A stretch of DNA of 64,000 nt from Pachyseris speciosa (taxonomy: Eukaryota > Cnidaria > Anthozoa > Scleractinia > Pachyseridae). The stretch is taken from NCBI GenBank assembly GCA_016490735.1, contig JAEMWC010000048.1, forward strand, positions 273,501-337,500. The letters run 5' to 3'. A program made the translations under genes and the position numbers. The stretch's first letter is position 1; each line of letters opens with the position of its first letter. Under the pieces are notes generated by a model. It saw only the letters and a list, made by a program, of their open reading frames with translations, was not told the DNA's origin and did no database searches. Shown piece by piece: positions 56,600-64,000 of this stretch.

Positions 56600-56999
56600 C
56601 AGTGAAAACGTAAAGCTTGTGGGATGTGGCTGGAGTGACAATGATACCTCACAAATTAATGTGATTTGGTAAGCTGAAGCCACTCTAAAGGCACTAAGGC
56701 CACATGGTAGCGGGCATTACCCCTTAAATCTACCAAAGCAAAGATTGAGCCCAAGCATTAGCAGCCATGGACAGCTGTTTCGGCCTTGTTAGGCCTCATC
56801 AGCATGGCATAGCTAATACTCAGGCTCAAGTACCCACATATCCATAAAACAAGGCCGAAACAGCTGTCCATGGCTGCTAATGCTTGGGCTCAATCTTTGC
56901 TTTGGTAGATTTAAGGGGTAATGCCCGCTACCATGTGGCCTTAGTGCCTTTAGAGTGGCTTCAGCTTACCAAATCACATTAATTTGTGAGGTATCATCA
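56600..56999. mobile_element. 400-bp palindromic retrozyme insertion
   Basis: A second insertion of the 256-bp family. The left arm is one unit in the same orientation as the main array (CAGTGAAAACG to CATATCCATAAAACAA), with a complete minus-strand hammerhead at 56747-56827. The right arm is an inverted partial unit starting inside the hammerhead (GGCCGAAACAGCTGTCC) and ending GAGGTATCATCA. It is flanked by a 16-bp direct repeat. The arm junction falls at a shared AACAA(GG), consistent with template switching. Confidence 0.85.
56747..56827 (-). ncRNA. Type I hammerhead ribozyme in the small retrozyme
   Basis: Same 81-nt fold as in the array, with CTGATGA, GGCC-TAACAA-GGCC, GAAAC and GTC. 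One stem I base differs (CTAATACTC for CTAATGCTC), giving a mismatch. Confidence 0.8.
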
Positions 57000-57015
57000 T
57001 AATATGAATTACACG
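57000..57015 (+). repeat. Right target duplication of the small retrozyme insertion
   Basis: TAATATGAATTACACG, identical to 56584-56599. Confidence 0.85.
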
Positions 57016-57136
57016 TTTCCTGAGAGACAAACATAAACTTTATTGCCTTTTCTCAGCGAATGCAAAAACAATACAGAAAGTGATTTGAAATGAGCAAAAT
57101 GTCAATCATCCTCTTGAACTTCGTGTGGAGGAAAAA

Positions 57137-57448
57137 TCAATCGTTTTCTTGATATCTGGAATACTTGTAAGGTGACTTCCTGTGTAAACGTCGAGATCGT
57201 CTTGAAAGCTTCTTCGGTTCATCGTCCATGTAATTTACAAATTTTAATTGTGGGTGTTTACGCTTTCTTGCTGGCGACAGCGTTTCGACTGTGGGAGGGG
57301 GTGTCAAGATCGACGGAGGGAGGGAGGGAGGTGCGGGTTTGGAGGTTGCTATGGTAGATAAGGGATGTGGGGCTGGTTCCTTTACCGTTGGTTCAAGTGC
57401 TGGCGCTTGACCTGGAGTTGGTGGCACTGTTTGCAAATTGCTTACCAT
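57137..57448 (-). pseudogene. Proline-rich tail of the packaging ATPase gene, out of frame
   Basis: 103-codon ORF, proline/threonine-rich then basic (LSRRSRRLHRKSPYKYSRY). It continues the ATPase reading in a different frame after the stop near 57535, so a small indel probably separated the two. A minus-strand AATAAA at 57039-57044 lies just beyond the stop. Confidence 0.5.
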
Positions 57449-57534
57449 AGCCTCGTTAGAAATGTGTTCCCGCCCTTGAGGTTGAGGCAGAATTGTTGCT
57501 TCAGGCGTTAAGGAATTGAACTGGTGTTTATATG

Positions 57535-58416
57535 TTAAAACTTGTTTTGCAACTGCATGTACTGCCTCGCTCTTTCGTCGTCTCCAAGGTTTGTACGATA
57601 CAGAAGGTTATCCATATTATTCTGAATGCGCTGCATCTCCGGAATTACCGGGGGAACCATCTGGGTTTGCTGCTTGAGATACTGGAGCAGTCCCTTGGAA
57701 ATGTTACTCTCTTCGAACGCTTTGTCGAATCTTTCTTCGCCAGGTAATACATTTGTTCGCAATCTGCAACTTTCTGGAGTCGTTGGCTTGAGATCAACAA
57801 AAAGATACCCAAACGGTCTTCTCACCGCGTCTTCGTACTCTTTTAAAAACAAAGCAGTTTGTCTTGGGTACATTTGTTTGGCTAAAGTCAAAATCTGCAG
57901 TTTATCCCAAGGATTCTTGAAAAGGACCAAGTAATGACTGTTGAAGCTGATGCTTCGGTTGCCTTTGCCTTGGTGAAACAGATTTTGTACAATGTAAATA
58001 ACGCTCAGGTTTCGATGATGGGATCCTTTTGTAAACAGGTTCACGATCCGATTATCACTTTCTGCTTCAATCATTTGGTCGTCGATGACAATCAAGTTGC
58101 GTATGTTGACATCCAAATAGGAATCATTGTCTAGAGAAGGCGGAATCCCCTTGACAAATTCGATTGTCGGTATCACCATCAATAACTGGGTGTAAGCGGG
58201 TTGCCACTGTGAATAACACCAGATTATTCTCTCCGGTGGCTGATCGATCACGGTTTGAGCTTGTTGCAAGAGTGATTGCACCCAGAACGTTTTTCCCGAG
58301 CAAGTCATCCCTGCAACCATGCAGGTAAATGGGTGAAGCATTTGAAACCGCTGACACTTTTCTTGAGACATCGGTATAAATGGAGCGAAACCGGAATAAC
58401 TGTGTTTACTGTTCAT
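57535..58416 (-). CDS. A32/FtsK-HerA-type genome-packaging ATPase of a Polinton/adintovirus-like element
   Basis: 293 codons. A P-loop NTPase that in this family drives DNA into capsids. Walker A AGMTCSGKT lies at residues 35-43, a hydrophobic Walker B NLIVIDDQ at 107-114, and the downstream SVIYIVQNLFHQG (138-150) matches the glutamine-containing motif of A32-like ATPases. It is an endogenous viral-type gene: no introns, and it is beside ORFs on the opposite strand that look like virion proteins. A C2H2-like fragment upstream in another frame (58406-58588) and the tail ORF downstream in another frame suggest the original protein was longer and is now broken by frameshifts. Assignment is by motif recognition. 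Confidence 0.75.
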   Translation of the reverse strand: MNSKHSYSGFAPFIPMSQEKCQRFQMLHPFTCMVAGMTCSGKTFWVQSLLQQAQTVIDQPPERIIWCYSQWQPAYTQLLMVIPTIEFVKGIPPSLDNDSYLDVNIRNLIVIDDQMIEAESDNRIVNLFTKGSHHRNLSVIYIVQNLFHQGKGNRSISFNSHYLVLFKNPWDKLQILTLAKQMYPRQTALFLKEYEDAVRRPFGYLFVDLKPTTPESCRLRTNVLPGEERFDKAFEESNISKGLLQYLKQQTQMVPPVIPEMQRIQNNMDNLLYRTNLGDDERARQYMQLQNKF

Positions 58417-58588
58417 GTGTCTTTTGCATGTTATCTTTCCTGGAAAAATCTTTTTGACAAACAGTACAGGACCAACTCATGTCAACTGAATCGAAGCTTA
58501 ACGTCAACTGACAAAATGTGTAATGTTTCACAATGATATAGGTTTCAGCCACCAGAATTATATTGTTTTCCGTCCTCCTCCTCCTCAA
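58406..58588 (-). pseudogene. C2H2-zinc-finger-like fragment upstream of the ATPase
   Basis: Contains MSWSCTVCQKDFSRKDNMQ, the first half of a C2H2 finger (C-x2-C), then stops. It overlaps the start of the ATPase in another frame. It is possibly the former N-terminus of the same protein; this is an inference. Confidence 0.4.
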
Positions 58589-58675
58589 TTGTATTGTTTT
58601 CCCTCCTCCTCCTCCTCCCCCCCCCCCTCCTCCTCCTCTCCAATTCTATTGTTTTCCCTCCTCCTCAATTCTTTT
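58575..58675. repeat. CCT/CTC-rich simple repeat
   Basis: Tracts of CCTCCTCCTCC with a C-run at about 58618. It lies between the divergent ATPase and virion ORFs, where their promoters would be expected. Confidence 0.85.
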
Positions 58676-58779
58676 GCTCTATCACTATATTGAAATCAAT
58701 ATAAAGCGAGACACTGGATAAAGTATGTCATTCGAGTTTGGGAAAGTGTTGCTTACACTTCATTTTCTTCAGAGTAGAA

Positions 58780-59205
58780 ATGAAGAAACTTTACATTCCA
58801 AATACCAAGTTGTATGAAGATTATTATCTAAACTAAGCTAAGCAAAACGGAGGTAATTTACCGTCTTTCCACGGATCCCGATTTCAGCAGGGATATGGCT
58901 TAGGTTCCATATTTAAAGGTTTGTTTCGCTGGGCGATGCCTCATTTACAACAAGGTGCTAAGGTACTCGGCAAAAAGGCACTACAAACAGGTACTCAAGT
59001 CGCTCAAGATGTTCTGGATGGAGATCATGTTAACACAGCGCTTGCAAAGCGAAGTAGAGAAGGTATTGGTGATGTAGTATCTCAGGCTGGGAGTGGTCAG
59101 AGTTCTACAAAAAGAAAAGTGCAGTTCCGTTGTTTACCTCCAGGGAAGAGACGAAAAACAGTTGTGTTGGATCAAGACCAAGACGACTTTGAACTTTGGT
59201 CGTAA
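58780..59205 (+). pseudogene. Probable minor virion protein ORF of the viral-like module
   Basis: The open frame from Met at 58921 gives 94 codons. The same frame extends upstream to ATG at 58780, with one stop (TAA at 58834-58836). It has a small amphipathic Ala/Gly/Leu-rich segment (LFRWAMPHLQQGAKVLGKKA) followed by a charged region with basic KRKVQF and GKRRKT clusters. I recall similar proteins beside Polinton/adintovirus ATPases (pX/pVI-like or F54H12.2-associated), but that link is by memory of pattern, not by search. The premature stop suggests an inactive copy. Confidence 0.5.
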
Positions 59206-59258
59206 ATTGAGCTGGGCTCTCTATAAAATACTGGCGCTTACTATCCTTAATTCATTCT

Positions 59259-59591
59259 ATGATCATGTCTCGAGTAGTAAAGAACAATCGCGGTTTCCTT
59301 GAACTCTTAACTTGTTGCCCTGAAAATCAACGTCAGTTTTTCCTAGAGACAGCCACTCCAGAACAGATGCACGCATTAGTGCAGATTATTTATAATGTGC
59401 TTCGTGGAAATATTCCAGTCTCTGAAGAAGGTAACCGTAAAATGATTCCATTCAAGGATGCCATTCTTAATCTCACTGAGCCAAGTATTCCTTACAAGAC
59501 AAAAAAGCAAACCCTTGCTCGAGAGGGTGGAGGCTTTATTCAAGATTTGTTGATACCAGTTGGAACTAGCTTTGGGCCCCTAATCTTATAA
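59259..59591 (+). CDS. Small ORF of the viral-like module, function unknown
   Basis: 110 codons, with a second Met two codons in. An alpha-helical N-terminal half (FLELLTCCPENQRQFFLETA; ALVQIIYNVLRGNIPV), a basic middle, then a GGGF and hydrophobic end (IQDLLIPVGTSFGPLIL). This composition, with helices plus a glycine-hydrophobic tail, recurs in short proteins near Polinton-like ATPases. No enzymatic motif is visible. It is the only ORF of this module without an obvious break. Confidence 0.5.
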   Translation: MIMSRVVKNNRGFLELLTCCPENQRQFFLETATPEQMHALVQIIYNVLRGNIPVSEEGNRKMIPFKDAILNLTEPSIPYKTKKQTLAREGGGFIQDLLIPVGTSFGPLIL

Positions 59592-59654
59592 AAAATCGCA
59601 AACTACTCTGTAGTGTGTTCAGTCCGTTCTTGTCGTTAGCGAGTGCTGGTCAAT

Positions 59655-60263
59655 ATGATGAAGAGAAAGGTCGATTGGGATAAAGAGGAAGAGAGTGGTT
59701 ATGAGGACACTAACACAAGTTAAGAGGAAAGTGATGACGAAGAACCTCGAATTAAAGATGTTTTAGAAGGACTTTCCCAAGCCGTTTCCAGACAACAGGC
59801 CTCCAATTTATTACACAGCATGGCGGCTTCCAAGGATATCTTGTTTTGGACACCTCGTGGACAGTTACTTCGAAACCAGAGAATAATACCAGTGACTAAC
59901 ATCTCAGAGCTGGTTGAATATGTGTTACTCCCTTATAACGACGATGTTGCCAAACCCCGCGCCCTCAAAACATTTATTGACGGGTTGGCAGAGTTAGGAA
60001 TCAATAAGCGTTTGATAAAGAATAAGAAAATTTTGGCTGAACTAATGGAAAAAGAACGAGCCTATCGAGATAAAGACTGTGAGGCTAGTGATGACGAAAT
60101 GGTTTCCGAAAGCAGTAATGTTGAAGATGACAGAGAGACCGAAAACTCTGATCTGGAACATGAAGGAAATTCAGAAGTTGAATGCACTAGAAAAGTTGAA
60201 AATTTACAGGTGCATGTAAATCCAGTTTCCAAAAGTGTAAATCTGGATTTACATGTTTTGTAA
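59655..60263 (+). pseudogene. ORF of the viral-like module, interrupted by one stop
   Basis: Open from Met at 59820 (147 codons). The same frame extends upstream to ATG at 59655, broken by TAA at 59721-59723. Central DILFWTPRGQLLRNQRIIPV and a TNISELVEYVLLP segment suggest a folded domain. The C-terminus is highly acidic. Its position after the two preceding plus-strand ORFs suggests the same ancient transcription unit. Function unknown. Confidence 0.5.
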
Positions 60264-60620
60264 ATTATAATTTACATGTTAAGGTTTTGTAAAATAAAAT
60301 TTACAAGAAATTTACATGTTGGAGTGGATCATGTAAATGTAATGTAAATAGTTATTTACCGAGGACCATTTTCTTGTAGTATAAATTGACGAACCTGTAA
60401 ATAACATGTAAATTATTTCAATTAGATTTACAGTATCTCACTCATGTAAATGGTTTCAAACTATCCTGTAAATAACATGTAAATGGATACAATCCTGTAA
60501 ACTGAATTTACATGAAACGTTCATGTTTTAGGGGAAGATGTAAATTTACCCTAAATAATGATTGAAAGTCATTTCTGGAAGTATAATTTGAAGAACATCA
60601 GATGTAAATAACATGGAATT
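60205..60620. repeat. Dense cluster of TGTAAAT / ATTTACA motifs
   Basis: Around twenty copies of TGTAAAT or its complement occur in about 400 bp, often as ATGTAAAT. Longer shared blocks include CCTGTAAATAACATGTAAAT near 60392 and 60463, and palindromes such as TGTAAATTATAATTTACA (60258-60275). Spacing is irregular, so this is not a simple tandem repeat. It starts inside the last ORF and extends beyond it. Confidence 0.75.
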
Positions 60621-61286
60621 GTTGGTTCCTGAAAATAGGGTAAATGTTCCCGTAAAAGTTATTAACAGGGTCATTTTCTGGTAAGCATAAGTTTTTAGTG
60701 TAACGTGATGTTTACAAGTTAGTTGTTTCGCCAGAGCAGGAAGAATCCTCAAGTTACCATTCACGTGAAGAAGGCCCGGGTGGGCTGTTGAATGCAAACT
60801 TTTCAATAACTTGAAATCGAAGCATTTGTTTCTTCTCCCCTTTAAAGTAATTGAACCCGGGAAGAAAGAGTTCAATATTGGCCTTAACTTCAGTTAACTC
60901 GAACAATGTATACATTCCTTTTTCGTGTCATTTATAAGGTAAGCCGATTATACCTTAAACGAAAAGGGGACTAGAGGATCTTGATACCTTGGTAATCGAC
61001 TGCAAACATGTAAATGAAGCGGCAAATCGGAAGAATGGCTGTCAAATAAATAAGCAAGTTCCAAAAAACACTTAAAAATCGGGTCGGGCTGGACGCTCGG
61101 GCTGTGGTTCGATTTTTGAATATACCATATATGTAGTATCTGCCAAAGCTCAAGAGTCAAACGCTGCCAGCGACAGTGTGGGCTCACTTAACTCGGTAAC
61201 CGCGCCGCTATATATTTTTGGTGCCGTTACTGGCGCCTTTTTAACGCCGTTGGGTTCAAAATAAGTTACGTCTTCCACTAGGAAAG
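60621..61286. other. Non-coding stretch, no gene recognised
   Basis: Unique-looking AT-rich sequence. Two short minus-strand ORFs (60546-60875, 60948-61187) carry no domain. It might contain the promoter of the candidate exon at 61287. Confidence 0.3.
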
Positions 61287-61346
61287 TATGGCTCAACTGC
61301 AAGCGAAAGACTGTTCGATTATTTTGAAGACTCGTGTTTCTTCTGA
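61287..61346 (+). CDS. Candidate first exon of an unidentified gene
   Basis: ATG then MAQLQAKDCSIILKTRVSSE, ending at a strong donor (GAG then GTAAGT). A second piece at 63517-63570, with acceptor TTGGCAG, continues in phase as VELDTAEGFLKANGLRT and stops. No family is recognised. The evidence is splice signals and phase only. Confidence 0.3.
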   Translation, partial: YGSTASERLFDYFEDSCFF

Positions 61347-64000
61347 GGTAAGTTAATTTATTTTTGCATTTTCTTGTGTTTTAAGGACAGTGCCTCCTAT
61401 TGATAGTGCGCATTCGTTCTGCGCACCACGCAACCATCTTATCTTGCGCAATTACTCGCGCGGTTTCCTCAGAAGATTGTTTGTTTTGATGGTTATCGTA
61501 TTTTTTGTAAGCTCTCGATTTAGCGGATAGTTTCACAGGATTGGCAACAGGCTGTCTACACCAAAAACCCGTAAACGAAAGCGTTATTGTGGTGTCTTTT
61601 ATGAAATTACGCTGAATCACGCCGGGAAAAGCAATTGAAGTGAAGTGGCAAAAGCTTAATCAAAAAATATCGCTGTATAAACTGATTCAAGGGAATCGCT
61701 TAAAAAAGTCATGTGCTACACATATCGGTTCAATACACAACAAATCCGTTTTGGTTTTATTCTTTTATTTTATTGCTGTTTCAACAATAATAAAAAGAAA
61801 GATGTTTTCATCGAACGTAAGATATAACATAACACGATGTCTTACCTTCGTAACTGATGAAAAGCTTGAACTTAATTGGCCTGGATAACGGAATGCGAAA
61901 ATCAGAAGCAAGGAATCACGAATACTGGCTCTCAAACTGCGTAGTTTTTATGCATTTCAAAACTCCTTCCAGAAAGATAATACAACCGCAAGAAACAACT
62001 ACGAAAGTAATTGACAAAACTACAAAACGTGATCTTACGTACGTGTTTGTCTTCCACTTCGTCAGAGCCCAAAAGGGAAAGTTATACTGGAAAAAACTTT
62101 GAAATTTACGCAAAATGCACATCTCAAAACGTCTTCGAATTTGCTCTTAGCATTCAAAGCCATCTTCATTGAAAAAATGTCCTCTAATTCCCGAAGAATC
62201 AAGAAAACTTTTTGTTCCAGCATGTGTCGCCATACCGGATATCCCAGCATGCCCAAGGAAAAGACATGCAAATATTTCAATTACTAGGGAGGGGGTAGAG
62301 CAAAAACTGTCTCAAGCCCCCAAAACAGCGCCTTAAAAGTAGAAAATAACCTATTTAGCTCTAAAACCGCATGGTGACCCCCACTTTTTACCTCACAAAA
62401 CGAAAGTGGTAAGCCTACTCAACACATGGTGAGTTTTTCGTAGTTCGCAAAATATATTTAGCCTGTGTTTTTGCTCAACTAAAAGGGAGCAGTCAGGGCC
62501 AAAAATGCCTCCAATGCAATGATTTTGTAATAAATACCACATAAAAAGTAGTTTTTATATCACCAGTTGTTATGTGTTTCAAAGCTTGTGGTTTGTTGTT
62601 GCCTTGGTATATGTAAACAGGAATTCTAAGGAAATGTTCAGAGAAATATTTCTTCTTTTCTTTTTTGCGAAAAAAATACTAAGTCTCTATTTTTTGCAGC
62701 TTTGGACTTAATTATCTCTGAAAAATGGACGGTTACCCCCAATTTTCTTTTCAATTTTCGTTAACCCTTACCAACATCTACATTTTAGCATAGTGATAAT
62801 CCGCAAAAAAATATCTTCGTATTAGGAGACACCGTCCTTAAAATTTTGGAACCGGCTCCTCTTTCACAACGGACGATCGAACACTCGATACTTTACATGT
62901 ATTCTACCTGAAATGGCGATCATTTGCAAGAGTAAAGAGTGTTTAAATTAGTCCGGATTCAAAGTGAAAAATTATTGAATTCAAAAGGGTTTCTATCAAG
63001 ATCGACTATATCAATACATGAAGCTTTATTTTATTCACAAGTCCCACGAATTGGTGCAGACACAATTGCAACACCCGTACCGCTCGTTGTAAATATCAAT
63101 ATATATTTACAATATAAAGCATCTGTCTCAAAATGATCAGCTTCAAACATGCTGCATTTTTCGAGTCATGAAGATATTATTTATATTCAATATCGAGGGC
63201 CGGGGTCACTGCAAAAAGCCATATTGACTTCAAAGCATGTGTTTTCACTTGCATACACAAGGTAAATTAACCTTCAATTAACAAACTTAATTGCCATATA
63301 AAGTGTCTAGGTCTGCAGTGCACCAGTGAACATTAAGTGATAGACTGAAGAAACGGATTAAAATCGACAGAGGGGTTTCAGTACAGGCCATACACACAAC
63401 TGTCTCGTCTCCTTTCTTGATGAAATCCCATAAAGTTTCTCAAGTAACAATCCCAAGAGTCTAGAAAGTGTGATGATTGTGGATACTCATTAAATCAATG
63501 CAATTTATTTTGGCAGGTTGAATTAGATACAGCAGAAGGATTCTTGAAAGCAAATGGTTTGAGGACCTGACACCAGTCTTGGTTGTTAAGTATAGGGTAC
63601 ACTATCTTTTCTACTTAATATGTTACAGTCAGTGCCTTAGCAAGGAAATGCTTTTGCTGCTAAAAAACACTGTGTACATATAAGTGAAAATTTTCAACAC
63701 TAGTCCAGAAAGAAGCCCACTTCACTTCACTTCACTTTCACTTCACTTTATTTCAATAATTTGATATACAATTTAGAAAAATACACAACCTGCATGTAGC
63801 AAAGCTAATCGAGGCGGGTTGTGTAACTTACCGATTTGAAGCCTTGTGTATTATGGTTTCCTTTTTTCTATTCCAAATTTGTTTTGTCTGTCCCCTCCTT
63901 CCCTAAAAAAAATGACTGTGATGAACTATTGTATATCTCTAAAACCAGAAGTGTATGCTCAGATATACTACATATCAGTAATCATGACATGTTGTACTTC
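61347..64000. other. Non-coding or intronic stretch at the window end
   Basis: Holds a possible second exon (63517-63570) and a CACTTCACTTCACTTT microrepeat near 63718-63748. ORFs of 60-80 codons have no domain. If the receptor gene extends this way, its 5' exons were not recognised here. Confidence 0.3.

Noticed and set aside
57172..58536. Plus-strand ORFs opposite the ATPase
   Set aside because: Antisense shadows; the minus strand has clear Walker A and B motifs.

Overview
This window looks like animal nuclear DNA, most likely from an anthozoan cnidarian such as a stony coral. The evidence is small exons in AT-rich introns, two recognisable animal genes with perfectly phased exons, several Penelope-like elements (PLEs) with hammerhead ribozymes, tRNA-derived SINEs and many foldback elements. 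The species is an inference; the sequence does not name it.

Layout. Positions 1-8.2 kb are non-coding: a foldback element, then a 5.95-kb insertion (1246-7200) of about 22 tandem 256-bp units plus a short inverted tail, flanked by a 14-bp target duplication. Every unit carries a complete or mutated type I hammerhead ribozyme on the opposite strand, so this is a giant retrozyme array. Positions 8180-28555 (minus) hold a complete NDC80/HEC1 kinetochore gene: 20 exons whose phases all join, 637 codons, including a 27-nt microexon with a GC donor. Its introns hold SINEs, MITE-like foldbacks, a PLE fragment with a hammerhead, an L1/Tx1-like LINE split by a piggyBac-like element, and degenerate telomere-like tracts.

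Positions 28.6-38.8 kb are intergenic: tandem repeats, foldbacks and a duplicated tRNA-Leu(AAG) segment. Positions 38848-55628 (minus) hold most of a leucine-rich-repeat rhodopsin-like GPCR of the LGR/relaxin-receptor type: six 72-nt LRR exons, one seven-transmembrane exon and four cytoplasmic-tail exons. The 5' end is not found in the window. Its introns hold a CR1/jockey-like LINE, a 1.2-kb CCAA/TCAA low-complexity tract and three PLE copies, one with hammerheads at both inverted ends.

Positions 56.6-57.0 kb hold a 400-bp palindromic relative of the 256-bp retrozyme with its own 16-bp target duplication. It lies beside a decayed Polinton/adintovirus-like module (57.1-60.3 kb): an A32-type packaging ATPase on the minus strand and three probable virion-associated ORFs on the plus strand, with in-frame stops and frameshifts. 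A dense TGTAAAT/ATTTACA cluster follows. The last 3.4 kb contain only a weak candidate two-exon gene.

How it fits together: the two host genes are unrelated (chromosome segregation, and peptide/hormone signalling). The main shared theme is self-cleaving RNA: three intact-looking hammerhead classes (256-bp retrozyme, PLE at 53-55 kb, PLE at 16.2 kb) plus several decayed ones. This fits a PLE-driven system that copies small ribozyme-bearing retrozymes, which is the window's most interesting biology.
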